From contig JAHDDL010000032.1 in the NCBI GenBank assembly GCA_020629415.1, forward strand, positions 1 to 44,563: 44,563 nucleotides of DNA, written 5' to 3'. Positions 27,604 through 36,774 of this stretch are shown in pieces. Position numbers and translations under genes: made by a program. The number at the start of each line of letters is the position of its first letter. Positions within the stretch are counted from its first letter, which is position 1. A model generated the notes under the pieces. It worked only from the letters and a program-made list of their open reading frames with translations, was not told the DNA's origin and ran no database searches. Origin of the DNA: Maribacter sp. (GTDB lineage: Bacteria > Bacteroidota > Bacteroidia > Flavobacteriales > Flavobacteriaceae).

Positions 27604-30600
27604 TGTTTTATTAGTTTGAAGGATTTATTATAACCATCATTCTTCAATTTTAAAAAATAAATGCCCGAACTTAAATAGCTGGTATTTATTTCAATAATAG
27701 ATTGTTCAACTTTAAGATTGCTAGAATGTAGTAAAACTCCCGCTTCGGTAAAAATAGCTATTTCAAGCTTATCTATTGTAAGAGATTTTAAATCAATTGA
27801 CAGTATGTTGCCCACAGGGTTGGGATAGATTATTGGCGTATTTCCTAAATATATAGTTTCTTCATATTTGCCTTGGCAAAGCTGACCAGTACTAACGCTA
27901 ATATTGTTGATGTCTTCATTAAGTGGCAGGGTAATTTGAGATTCTTTAGTTTGAAAACTTTTACCGTTAACTTGAACGGTATATTCTTCTGCACCATTCA
28001 TATGAATATTGGCTTCATTTGTTAGAGCATTAAAATCTAAAAATACACTCAAGGGTACAGGCTCGGTTATGACTATTTTAGAACATGTTTGATAATTTGA
28101 AGAATTGATAGGGGATATGCATAAATTATAATCCCCGTTCGCTAAATCTTTTATAGATAGGGTTTGGGTGAAGGGTATTGTACTATTTACGCCCTCACCG
28201 GTAATAGTTGCCGAAAATTCTTCAGTAGTTATGGATTCTATTAAAACTGAGCCGTTTTCGGAACCAATACAAGAAGTACCGGTAGAAGTTATCTTAAACT
28301 GATTGTTAGGGTATGAAGCAGCTATGCATCCATTTTCATCCACAACTTCTCCGTTGGGTGTATTAGGGCAATTATCATCAGAATTCAATACTCCGTCGCC
28401 ATCATCATCGTTATCACCAATATTAATAGTATCAATGATTAATGTAAAATTTCTGGTACATCCTTCTACCGTAGTAAAGGTGTAAGTACCAGCCTGTGCT
28501 TGGCTTACGTTTTCTATTAAATAATCATTTTCAACAATATCGCCCCCGGGAAGGGTGATTGTAAAAGGGGTATTGTTGGGTAAAATGCTTAAGGTAATAT
28601 CCTCACCTTCAGTAATCGTTAAGTTGTCACTGCCACTATCCCAGCTACCATTTATGAAATATTCTGGAATTACGTTTTCAGTAGTACAAAAAACTTCTGC
28701 CCATATAGCAATATTGTTGGCGTTCACATTTCCCGCTACATCAAAGTTACCGCCAACTAGAAGCTGGGTTTCATCCTTTATAAGTTGTAAGGTGTTTACT
28801 CTGGTATTTACACCTACATTGGTATCCGTTCCTAAAGCTTCCCAACCACTTTGTTCGCTCCAGCGGGCAATATTGCTCATTACTTTATCAATAGATCCAT
28901 TATCACTTGCAGTATCAAATGTACCTCCTACATAAATGTACGGGCCACTATGGGTAATAGCATTTATGTTTCCACTTACCCCTGTTCCCATAGCTTGCCA
29001 TGTACTACTGTTTTTATCATACCTGGCTATTCTATTTACTGTTTTGTCCTCGGCAATGGCAAAGTTGCCTCCAACATATAAATAATTACCTAAAGATTCT
29101 ATTGCTTGTACAAATCCGCTGGTGCCAGAACCCAGGGCAGACCAATTAATACCGTTCCATAGAGCGATTCTATTTGCGGCAATACCACCGGCAGTGTCAA
29201 AATTACCACCCACATAAACCTGACCGTTGTCTTCTATATGAATGGATCTTACTTCATTATTAGTTCCTGAAATAGTAGTTGTAGCATCTGTAAGCAGGCT
29301 CCAGGTATCATTTTCCCATTTTGCTATATTATTGGCATTTAAGCCACCAGCAGTAGTAAATACACCGCCAACGAACAAAACTCCATCTTCATTAAAATCT
29401 ATTGTAGAAACTTGACCGTTGGTTCCGGAACTCAAAGATGACCAAGTGGTACCGTTCCATTTTGCTATATTATTGGCTTCAATACCATTTACTGTTGTAA
29501 AATCCCCGGCTATATATAATGTCCCGTCCGTTGCCATTGCAGTAGTTAATATAGATCCTTCTACAGCGACACCCAATGTGGCCCATTGTTCGTTTGTACT
29601 TAAAGTGGCCAAATTGGATACATTTATTCCCCCGGCACTTGAGAATGAACCTGCTATGTAACTTAAGTTATTTGAAGAAGTTATAATAGTTTCTACAATT
29701 CCATTTGTTCCTGAGGATAGTGATTTCCATTCACCAATTCCATTTACAGGTGTTGTCACGGGACCGGTTACAGTTTCCGTAATTTTAAAAATTTTTACAT
29801 TTTCTCCGTAATCGGAGAAATATAACTCACCAGCTTCATCTTCACCAAATGAGGAAATGAACTCTCCATTGGTTTTAAAAAGTAGTTCATTGGATATGGC
29901 GCCGTTCAATGGATTATATTCAAGAGCCCACACACGCCCTGAAACATAGTCACCATAAATGTATTTGTTTTTTAAACTGTTGCTAGTTAAGGAACCATTG
30001 TAGGTATAGCCGCCGGTTATGGAAAGGTCAGATGCATTGTGGTCATAGAAGAAAATAGGCTTAATATCAGGTGATGTAGCAAGTAAGGTTTCATTTCCAT
30101 AGCTAGGTTCTGTATTGGCTTCAAACTTGTTCCAACCATAGTTGCCGCCTTTGGTAATAATATTAATTTCCTCATAGGAATTTTGACCTACGTCCGCTCC
30201 CCAAAGGTTACCGGTAGGGGCAAAAGAAAATTTCCATGTATTCCTTATTCCCCAAGCATAAATTTCATCTAATCCTGATAGGCCCACTCTTGGGTTGTCA
30301 CTTGGTATTTCATAATTGCCATTAGGTAATTCTGGGTTTGATTCAATTGGGTTGCTTCCGTCTAAATCAATATCAATTCTAAGTAAGCTACCAAAAACTG
30401 TGTTTAAATTTTGTCCATTTCCTTGCGGGTCGCCACCACCCCCGCCATCACCAATAGAAATATATAAGTAACCATCAGGACCAAAAGCGATTTTGCCGCC
30501 ATTATGGTTGGAGTCTGATTGATTTTTGGTGTATTGTGCAATAATTGTTCTAGATGAAGAATCGATCAAATTAGGATTGGAACTATCTACGGTATAACGC

Positions 30601-30974
30601 GCAATATTAATTCTGTAATTACTGGGTTGATCAATATAGTAAACAAAAATATAACCGTTAGTAGCATAATTGGGGTGAAAAGCTAGACCTAAAAGTCCAA
30701 TTTCCTGGCCGGAGCTATACGCTACATTAGATGAAATATCTAAAAATGTAACCAGTTCTTGGGTGGTTACATCTTCTTTATTTGGAAAAACTTTTATGAA
30801 ACCTGGCTGCTCAACGACGAACATACGATTGGTACCGTCCACACTAGCTTGGATTTCAGTAGGGAAATTGAATGAAATGTTCGGGAAAGCCTCCTTATAA
30901 GATAATTCTTGGCTATGAGCGAACAAGAATACCAAACAGAAAATAAAAAATAAAAAGTGCTTGTGATTAACCAT
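27600..30974 (-). CDS. Secreted PQQ-type sugar dehydrogenase-like protein with extra repeat propeller, TSP3 segment and T9SS sorting domain
   Basis: 1124 residues. Signal peptide 1-22 (FAHSQ). Residues about 25-400 are a soluble glucose dehydrogenase-like (GSDH/HHIP) propeller: GLLGLAFHPNY, HNGGKIAFGPDGYLYI with the likely catalytic His, GDGGGGGDP, WGIRNTWKF and GGNYGW. PQQ binding is likely by family, not shown. About 413-758 hold seven units of roughly 49 residues (GGNFDTAGG, then ANNIAKWNG, then WSALGSGT). About 852-881 (DNDDDGDGVLNSDDNCP) is a calcium-binding TSP3-like segment. About 890-1045 resemble a module I recall from other flavobacterial secreted proteins. From about 1047 (IIYPNPVGN) to the end is a T9SS type A sorting domain. 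The FN3-type lipoprotein gene overlaps its end. Confidence 0.87.
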   Translation of the reverse strand: MVNHKHFLFFIFCLVFLFAHSQELSYKEAFPNISFNFPTEIQASVDGTNRMFVVEQPGFIKVFPNKEDVTTQELVTFLDISSNVAYSSGQEIGLLGLAFHPNYATNGYIFVYYIDQPSNYRINIARYTVDSSNPNLIDSSSRTIIAQYTKNQSDSNHNGGKIAFGPDGYLYISIGDGGGGGDPQGNGQNLNTVFGSLLRIDIDLDGSNPIESNPELPNGNYEIPSDNPRVGLSGLDEIYAWGIRNTWKFSFAPTGNLWGADVGQNSYEEINIITKGGNYGWNKFEANTEPSYGNETLLATSPDIKPIFFYDHNASDLSITGGYTYNGSLTSNSLKNKYIYGDYVSGRVWALEYNPLNGAISNELLFKTNGEFISSFGEDEAGELYFSDYGENVKIFKITETVTGPVTTPVNGIGEWKSLSSGTNGIVETIITSSNNLSYIAGSFSSAGGINVSNLATLSTNEQWATLGVAVEGSILTTAMATDGTLYIAGDFTTVNGIEANNIAKWNGTTWSSLSSGTNGQVSTIDFNEDGVLFVGGVFTTAGGLNANNIAKWENDTWSLLTDATTTISGTNNEVRSIHIEDNGQVYVGGNFDTAGGIAANRIALWNGINWSALGSGTSGFVQAIESLGNYLYVGGNFAIAEDKTVNRIARYDKNSSTWQAMGTGVSGNINAITHSGPYIYVGGTFDTASDNGSIDKVMSNIARWSEQSGWEALGTDTNVGVNTRVNTLQLIKDETQLLVGGNFDVAGNVNANNIAIWAEVFCTTENVIPEYFINGSWDSGSDNLTITEGEDITLSILPNNTPFTITLPGGDIVENDYLIENVSQAQAGTYTFTTVEGCTRNFTLIIDTINIGDNDDDGDGVLNSDDNCPNTPNGEVVDENGCIAASYPNNQFKITSTGTSCIGSENGSVLIESITTEEFSATITGEGVNSTIPFTQTLSIKDLANGDYNLCISPINSSNYQTCSKIVITEPVPLSVFLDFNALTNEANIHMNGAEEYTVQVNGKSFQTKESQITLPLNEDINNISVSTGQLCQGKYEETIYLGNTPIIYPNPVGNILSIDLKSLTIDKLEIAIFTEAGVLLHSSNLKVEQSIIEINTSYLSSGIYFLKLKNDGYNKSFKLIKQ
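28700..29740 (-). repeat. Seven in-frame repeats of about 147 bases inside the GSDH-like gene
   Basis: The region encodes seven copies of a unit with a G-G-x-F-x-x-A-G-G core and an N-I-A-x-W-N-G core. Near-identical DNA occurs in adjacent copies, for example the shared segment around 29320-29340 and 29460-29480 (ATTTTGCTATATTATTGGC). Seven units suit a single seven-bladed beta-propeller. The units resemble, by recall, the Rax2/cell-polarity-marker repeat family. Confidence 0.75.
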
Positions 30975-31099
30975 GAAATATTCGGGGGTATTGATATTAA
31001 AATCACTAATTAAAACTACAGCTTAGTTTATGATTATCAATAAGCTATGCGAAAGTAATAAATAATTGAATTTAAAGAATCAATTTAACCGAAGCGGTC

Positions 31100-31135
31100 A
31101 AAAAAAACTGTTATAGCATACTAAAAAATATGCTA
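31100..31135 (-). terminator. Possible terminator at the end of the polysaccharide operon
   Basis: On the minus strand a perfect 7-pair AT-rich stem (TAGCATA, loop TTTTTTAG, TATGCTA; 31135-31114) is followed after six bases by eight T (31107-31100). It lies 37 bases past the stop of the WecA-like gene. The surrounding gap 30975-31172 shows no gene; a promoter for the GSDH-like gene must lie in it but only a poor match (near 31045-31052) was seen. Confidence 0.4.
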
Positions 31136-31172
31136 ATGAAATAGGACTTTTAAAGTAGTTATGATTAGTAAA

Positions 31173-32150
31173 TTATGTGTTTTGTTCTATAAAACTAGGT
31201 TTCATTTTTTTATTTAAAAAAATGTGAACTACGATTAATACCAAAACTAATGGTACGGCCGTAAGTAATTGTAGACTTAAACTTTCGTGTATTACCAATA
31301 GCACAATGATGTTAACTAAAATCTGTGTTATAGCGTAACCACCAGCAACGGTCAAGTGATTAACAGATCTTAAATGTACAAGGTTTTGATAAAGATGACT
31401 TTTGTGTGGTTTAAGAATATTCTCCTTTTTTATTAATCTAGAAATAATGGTAACACCTCCATCAACCAAATAAACGGCAATGAACATAAATGGTAGGGGC
31501 GTATTCAAATTAAAAGAGAATAGCAATAGTAAGAAGGTGATAAAAACTCCAATAGAAATACTACCAATATCGCCTGCAAAGAAAATGGCTTTTTTCCTGA
31601 AATTAAAGAAGCCAAAAACCAAGATACCTAAAATTCCAAAAACTAAAATTTGATAGTCAATTAGATTAAATGAGTAGTTCAATACCAAAACGGAAAATAA
31701 CACAGCTAAGGAATAAAAGCCTGTAATACCGTTTATGCCGTCCATGAAATTATAGATATTTATAATTCCAAGACAGAAAATTAGAAATGGCAATATCCAG
31801 AAAATAGCATTGTCAAAAAGGTTTAGTTGATAAAAAACTAAAATAACAGCAATTATCTGTGCCCCCAATCTGCTTAGTGTACCAAGAGTTTTTAGATCAT
31901 CTACAAAGCTTATAAAGGCAACTAAAAATATTGCGGCATATAAAAAGGGTAGTGGTAAGGATTGCGTAAAAAAATAAATGAATAAGGATATTACGAAAAG
32001 TATACCGCCCCCTCTAATAGTATTTAGCGTATGTGAACTTCTATGATTGGGCACATCTTCAATCCCAAATTTTTGCGCTATTTTAATGTATAAATAGGCG
32101 CAGAAAAATAGAATTAAAAATGTGACTACAAAAAGAGTAATTGAACTCAT
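31173..32150 (-). CDS. WecA/MraY-like glycosyl-1-phosphate transferase
   Basis: 325 residues, with about ten membrane helices. The family moves a sugar 1-phosphate from a UDP-sugar to undecaprenyl phosphate, starting a lipid-linked glycan. Conserved parts: PNHRSSHTLNTIRGGG near residues 36-50, VDDLK near 85 (the aspartate pair), NFMDGINGITG with D137, FAGDIGS near 190, and the late KPHKSHLYQ histidine loop near 245. It is the last gene of the polysaccharide row, just after the carbamoyltransferase and epimerase genes. With the epimerase it resembles the WbpL-WbpV or WreU-WreQ type pairs that start O-antigens with an N-acetylated 6-deoxy sugar; the sugar here is inferred. Confidence 0.9.
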   Translation of the reverse strand: MSSITLFVVTFLILFFCAYLYIKIAQKFGIEDVPNHRSSHTLNTIRGGGILFVISLFIYFFTQSLPLPFLYAAIFLVAFISFVDDLKTLGTLSRLGAQIIAVILVFYQLNLFDNAIFWILPFLIFCLGIINIYNFMDGINGITGFYSLAVLFSVLVLNYSFNLIDYQILVFGILGILVFGFFNFRKKAIFFAGDIGSISIGVFITFLLLLFSFNLNTPLPFMFIAVYLVDGGVTIISRLIKKENILKPHKSHLYQNLVHLRSVNHLTVAGGYAITQILVNIIVLLVIHESLSLQLLTAVPLVLVLIVVHIFLNKKMKPSFIEQNT

Positions 32151-32172
32151 TTATTTTCCTTGTGGTTGAATG

Positions 32173-33888
32173 TTATCTTTCTACTACGATATTTTCCATA
32201 ACCAAAACATCCATAGCCGTTCTTTCAAAACAAGCGTAGGCTTCAGCTGGCGTGTTCACTATTGGCTCATTTTCGTTGAACGATGTATTAAGAAGAATAG
32301 GAACACCTGTCTTCTGTCTAAAGGCTTCTATTAAGTTGTAATATCTTGGTGAAACCTCTTTATCTACACTTTGTAATCTACCTGTACCATCAACATGTGT
32401 AACAGCGGGTATTTCTTTATGTTTTTCTTTTTTAATAGGAAAAACTTTTTCCATGAAAGGCACATTTGAATCATATTCAAAATACTCACCCACATATTCC
32501 TTTAAAATGGACGGAGCAAAAGGTCTAAAACTTTCTCTACGTTTTATTTTAAGGTTCAATAATTCTTTAGCTTTCTCATTTCGCGGATCGGCAATAATAG
32601 ATCTGTTACCTAATGCTCTTGGACCAAATTCTGCCCTACCTTGATACCAGCCTACTACAGAAGGTACAATTAGCTTATCTGAAATGTAATCATACAATTC
32701 TGCATCTTCCATTTTTTTATACGAAACACCTTTGCTTTTTAAATATGCTTCTATTTCATCATTATTAAAATGAGAACCTGTTGAAGCAGATTTTTGCTCT
32801 CCGGCTCTTGGAAAGTCTAAAGTTTGATTGTAATGGTATAGTGCCGATCCCATTGATATACCGGCATCATGACCTGCTGAAGGTATATATAGGTTATCAA
32901 AATCCGTATTTGCAATTATTTTTCCGTTTGCAACAGAGTTTTGGGCAACCCCACCTGCAATACAAATATTTTTACTGCCCGTAGCTTTTTGCAAATGGTT
33001 TGCCATATGGAAAATTACATCTTCAGTAGCTGTTTGAACGGACTTCGCCAAATCTTTATGATATTGCGTTAACTCTTCTTTTGCACCTCTAGGTGTTCCA
33101 AAAAGCTCTTCGAATTTTTTGGTGAAGAATGGCTCAACTATAGGTTGATTGTTTTCATACAACGCTTTGATCTCTCCAAAATATTGTTTTTTCCAAGTCC
33201 AAAGACCTTTTTCTTTGAATTTAATCAACTTCTTTACCTTGTCTACATATTTTGGCTCGCCATATGGTGCTAGACCCATTACTTTATATTCGTCTCCATA
33301 ATGCGGGAAACCTAAAAAGTGAGTGAATGCCGTATATAAAAAACCTAATGAAACCGGATAATCTATAGAATCTAATACTTCAATTTTATTGCCTTTTCCA
33401 TAAGCGAACATTGTAGTTGTAAAATCACCTGATCCATCAATTGATATAATGGCAGATTCTTCATACGGGCTAGCAAAAAATGCCGATGCTAAATGTGCCC
33501 TATGATGTTCTACGTTAACTAATTTGGCATTGATAATATCTTGGGGAATATTAAATGCATTTTCAAATTGTTCGGCCATAGAAGAAATATCCTTTCTATT
33601 TTCCCAACGGTTTTTTAATAATGATGTTCCGGTCTTTAAATTGGTAAGGGCATATAAAGCCTTCTTGTCAATTTTAGCTTTAGGGTCCCTACCTAAGGTT
33701 ATATAATCTACCTCCTCTAAGGTAGTATTGGCCTCTTTCAAACAAAACTTAATGGCCTCGGCAGGAAAGCCGGCCCAATGTTTTATTCTTGTAAAACGCT
33801 CTTCTTCTGTAGCGGCAATTAATTTACCATCAACAAATATGGCTGCTGAAGAATCTGCGTGGTGTGTGTTTAATCCTAAAATTATCAT
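32173..33888 (-). CDS. NodU/CmcH-family carbamoyltransferase
   Basis: 571 residues, the typical length. The N-terminal TsaD-like domain starts LGLNTHHADSSAAI and holds the metal site H128, H129 and H132 (EHHRAH). SIDGSGDFTTT is a phosphate loop, and CIAGGVAQNSVANG lies near 315. The C-terminal domain has GWYQGRAEFGPRALGNRSI, the carbamoyl-phosphate/ATP end of the family, and a late ILLNTSFNENEPIV. Such enzymes transfer a carbamoyl group from carbamoyl phosphate, via carbamoyl-adenylate, onto a sugar hydroxyl (as in NodU or TobZ). Placed between a sugar-nucleotide reductase and the initiating transferase, it most likely decorates the polysaccharide. It starts 27 bases after the epimerase stop. 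Confidence 0.92.
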   Translation of the reverse strand: MIILGLNTHHADSSAAIFVDGKLIAATEEERFTRIKHWAGFPAEAIKFCLKEANTTLEEVDYITLGRDPKAKIDKKALYALTNLKTGTSLLKNRWENRKDISSMAEQFENAFNIPQDIINAKLVNVEHHRAHLASAFFASPYEESAIISIDGSGDFTTTMFAYGKGNKIEVLDSIDYPVSLGFLYTAFTHFLGFPHYGDEYKVMGLAPYGEPKYVDKVKKLIKFKEKGLWTWKKQYFGEIKALYENNQPIVEPFFTKKFEELFGTPRGAKEELTQYHKDLAKSVQTATEDVIFHMANHLQKATGSKNICIAGGVAQNSVANGKIIANTDFDNLYIPSAGHDAGISMGSALYHYNQTLDFPRAGEQKSASTGSHFNNDEIEAYLKSKGVSYKKMEDAELYDYISDKLIVPSVVGWYQGRAEFGPRALGNRSIIADPRNEKAKELLNLKIKRRESFRPFAPSILKEYVGEYFEYDSNVPFMEKVFPIKKEKHKEIPAVTHVDGTGRLQSVDKEVSPRYYNLIEAFRQKTGVPILLNTSFNENEPIVNTPAEAYACFERTAMDVLVMENIVVER

Positions 33889-33915
33889 TATTTATAGTTT
33901 TAAAAAGGTCTTATT

Positions 33916-34827
33916 TTAATTTATCCATAATTCAACGTTCGTCACTACTTTTTTTGGCCGCCAACCTATTGCAGTAGCCTTATCTGAACTGAACGTTAAA
34001 TCAGTTGTCATTTGTTTTAATTTTTTTGTTGAAAAAGGAGCTTCTTTTTTTAAAATCATTTCAATAGAATCTCCAATTTTCGCAATTCCCTTGGCTAACC
34101 AAAGAGGCATATTTTTAACTCTTTTTTTATTCTTCTTTTTAGAAATTACATCAGATAATTGATGAAAACTTGCATCAAAACCATCCGTTAAATTATATAC
34201 GCCACCAATAGTAATTAACGCTGTTGAAAATTCTGCTAGATCTTCCGCTAATACTACCGATCGTTTTGCATTACCGTCCGCAATATTAAAATATCGTCCC
34301 TTTTCTATTCCGGTAATCATCTTACCTAAATTTCCAGGAGCATTTTTTCCTATTATTAAAGGTGGTCTTATAATAGATACAGTAATCTTTTGCTCTAAAC
34401 CCCATTCCGTAATAATTTTCTCAGCTTCAATTTTTGTTTTTCCGTAACTATCCGTGGCTTTTAATTCGTTTTCTTCTGTTATGTTTGATCCATCTTTAGC
34501 ACCGTAAACTGCTACACTGCTAATGAACATTAATCCTTTTATTCCTTTATTTTCTATACCTTTAAGAAGATTAACTGTTCCATTTACGTTTACATTATAA
34601 AAATCGTCTTCATCGGCCTTCGTTTTGGGTATACTATGAGCTTTACCGGCAATATGAATAACATAATCTATATCCTGTTCAATTTCAGGTACTTCTGCCT
34701 TAATGTCACATCTTATATCACTATTGTCTCCTCTTCCTAAGGTTAATACATCATGCCCTTTGCCGCTCCAGTGTTTAACAAAATAGCTACCTAAAAAACC
34801 GTTACCACCAGTTATTAGAACTTTCAT
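33916..34827 (-). CDS. NAD-dependent epimerase/reductase (extended SDR) of sugar-nucleotide metabolism
   Basis: 303 residues. An N-terminal Rossmann motif TGGNGFLG is at residues 7-14, followed by an acidic stretch DNSDIRCDI. HIAGKAHSIPK lies near 58-70, and the catalytic pair is Y128 and K132 (YGKTK) with an upstream FISSVAVYG serine. The C-terminal half is short and variable. This resembles the WbpV/WreQ group, which makes the last keto-reduction to UDP-QuiNAc or UDP-FucNAc-type sugars. The exact sugar cannot be read from sequence. The start overlaps the stop of the upstream GT2 gene by 4 bases, and the carbamoyltransferase follows 27 bases downstream. Confidence 0.82.
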   Translation of the reverse strand: MKVLITGGNGFLGSYFVKHWSGKGHDVLTLGRGDNSDIRCDIKAEVPEIEQDIDYVIHIAGKAHSIPKTKADEDDFYNVNVNGTVNLLKGIENKGIKGLMFISSVAVYGAKDGSNITEENELKATDSYGKTKIEAEKIITEWGLEQKITVSIIRPPLIIGKNAPGNLGKMITGIEKGRYFNIADGNAKRSVVLAEDLAEFSTALITIGGVYNLTDGFDASFHQLSDVISKKKNKKRVKNMPLWLAKGIAKIGDSIEMILKKEAPFSTKKLKQMTTDLTFSSDKATAIGWRPKKVVTNVELWIN

Positions 34828-35597
34828 TTAAGAAATTGTTTTAATTTGGGTAGTAATCTATATACGGGGTAGGCCGCTGAAACTTTTAAGTCATTAGCTT
34901 TAAACGCTTCTACGCACTCTTTATTTCCTTGTAAAATATTTTTTAAACTTTTATTTGTAGCACCACCAAGTCTCATTCTAACCATAGGTGAAGGTATGTA
35001 CTTACCTTTTATTTTATTACCTTCCAAAAAGCGTAACATTAATTCAAAGTCGGCAGCAAGACCAAAGTTTAAATTAAAATATCCTAATTTTTTATAAACT
35101 GAATTTCTTACAAAAAATGATGGGTGTGCAGGATGCCAGCCTTTTCTAAATGCATTTTCTTTATAAGGTCCTGTGATCCAATTTCTAACTACTTTGTCCG
35201 TATTTAATTGCTCCACATAAACTAGATCACCGTAGACACAATCTATGTTAGGGTCTTCAAACGCTTCAACCACATTTTGTATTACTTCCTCAGAATTATA
35301 AAAATCATCAGAATTTAAAATACCTAATATTTCACCATCGGCTAATTTTAAACCTTTGTTCATGGCATCATAAATGCCATCATCTTTTTCTGAAATAAGT
35401 TTAGAAACCCTATTGGGCATATGCTCTATTATAGAAACTGTATTGTCCTTAGAGTTACCATCTATAATAATATGTTCAATATTTTTATAGGTTTGGTCAT
35501 TAATACTTTTTACACAGTCACCAATAAATTTAGAGCTGTTATAAGTACCTGTTACAATACTTACCAATGGTTTTATATCTTGCTTTTCTGTATTCAT
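34824..35597 (-). CDS. Glycosyltransferase family 2 (WcaA-like)
   Basis: 257 residues, a GT-A fold. SIVTGTYNSSKFIGDCVKSI opens the nucleotide-binding region, IIDGNSKDNTVSII follows, and ISEKDDGIYDAMNKG with GILNSDDFY supplies the DxD-type metal site near residue 95. HPAHPSFFVRNSVYKKLGYF is typical of the WcaA-like group from O-antigen and colanic acid loci. It adds one sugar residue; donor and linkage are unknown. Its last bases overlap the epimerase start. Confidence 0.9.
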   Translation of the reverse strand: MNTEKQDIKPLVSIVTGTYNSSKFIGDCVKSINDQTYKNIEHIIIDGNSKDNTVSIIEHMPNRVSKLISEKDDGIYDAMNKGLKLADGEILGILNSDDFYNSEEVIQNVVEAFEDPNIDCVYGDLVYVEQLNTDKVVRNWITGPYKENAFRKGWHPAHPSFFVRNSVYKKLGYFNLNFGLAADFELMLRFLEGNKIKGKYIPSPMVRMRLGGATNKSLKNILQGNKECVEAFKANDLKVSAAYPVYRLLPKLKQFLK

Positions 35598-35615
35598 TAC
35601 AAAATTTATATAAAC

Positions 35616-36695
35616 TTATTGGTTTATTAATTCTTTATAGAAATCAAATGTTTTTTGAAATGTATTTTTCCAAGTAAACCTTTTGACATTTTCTAATCCC
35701 TTTGTTACTAAATCGTTTCTATAGTCTTCATCCAGTAACAATTTTATGTGACTTGCTATTAGTTCCGGAGACTCTTCTTCCAATAGAATACCGCTTTCTT
35801 CTACAACTTCTGGTATGGAAGAGGTATTCATTGCAATAATTGGGCAACCAGCGCTTTGAGCTTCTAACAACGGAAGTCCAAAACCTTCATACGATGAAGG
35901 GTACACCAAACAAAGTGCTTTATTATAAAACTCGTTCAGTTCTGCGTTGGATACACCATTAAAATGGACGTAATCATCTGTCTTTAATTTAGAGTTTATA
36001 TAAGTTTGTTCTTTCTCTGTCAAAGGGCTACCACCAATAATGGCCAAAGGTAAGCCGCTTAATTTACTGGCCCTAACCGTTAGGTTGAAATTCTTGTATA
36101 TGGCTTTACGGTCTCCTACATATAAAATAAAGGGCCTGCCATTAAAATAGTCTTTGCTACTTAACTCTTTTTTATCAATCTGATAAAAATGTTTTCCAAC
36201 ACCGTGCGGAATAACTACTGTCTTCTTTTCAGCTAGTTCTGGAAAGAAGTGGAGCATATCTCTCTTTGTATTTTCCGATACGCAAATAATACCGTCTGAA
36301 TGGGCTAAAGCTTTTCTTTTTTGATTGGTATGTGCGTACAATTGAATACCAGTGAAAAAATGTTCATACGTAAAATCATGAACGGTGGTCACATTTAAAT
36401 GTTTAGAATTCTTTGAGTATCTATAATAGCTAGAATGAAATATAGCTTGTTCATTCAATTGAGCAAGTTTTGGATTGGTGTATCTACCAACTAATCCAGG
36501 ACTTTTGCCTAATTGTCTAAATTTTGAAAGATTCAATTCTTGCCTAAAAATATTGGAAGATTTTTCTGAATCATCAAATAAGTATATGCTTAAGCCCTCT
36601 TCTTCTTTAATTCTTTTTAAGATCTGATACCAATAATTTGATATACCCCCTGCATCTTGTAAAGAAAATATAATGTTATCTAAAATTAAGTTCAT
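35616..36695 (-). CDS. Glycosyltransferase family 4
   Basis: 359 residues, GT-B fold. N-terminal LILDNIIFSLQDAGGISNYWYQIL is the acceptor-side start. Nucleotide-sugar binding lies in the C-terminal half: FILYVGDRKAIYKNF near 190-205, then LVYPSSYEGFGLPLLEAQ (EX7E motif with two glutamates near 270). The family uses retaining chemistry with an activated donor; the sugar is unknown. It lies between two other transferase genes on the same strand, 18 bases before the GT2 gene. Confidence 0.9.
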   Translation of the reverse strand: MNLILDNIIFSLQDAGGISNYWYQILKRIKEEEGLSIYLFDDSEKSSNIFRQELNLSKFRQLGKSPGLVGRYTNPKLAQLNEQAIFHSSYYRYSKNSKHLNVTTVHDFTYEHFFTGIQLYAHTNQKRKALAHSDGIICVSENTKRDMLHFFPELAEKKTVVIPHGVGKHFYQIDKKELSSKDYFNGRPFILYVGDRKAIYKNFNLTVRASKLSGLPLAIIGGSPLTEKEQTYINSKLKTDDYVHFNGVSNAELNEFYNKALCLVYPSSYEGFGLPLLEAQSAGCPIIAMNTSSIPEVVEESGILLEEESPELIASHIKLLLDEDYRNDLVTKGLENVKRFTWKNTFQKTFDFYKELINQ

Positions 36696-36774
36696 TAAAG
36701 GACTTTTTCAATTTTCAATTATTGATTTTGAAAATATTAGTTTTTATTATAAGGCTAATACGTAATGTCTAACG

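Noticed and set aside
28303..29661. Plus-strand open frames inside the GSDH-like gene
   Set aside because: They mirror the repetitive coding strand and have low-complexity protein unlike any known family.
36711..36735. Inverted repeat (8-base stem) in the spacer 36696-36774 between two GT4 genes
   Set aside because: AT-only stem, no T-run after it on the transcribed strand; it may be chance in AT-rich DNA.
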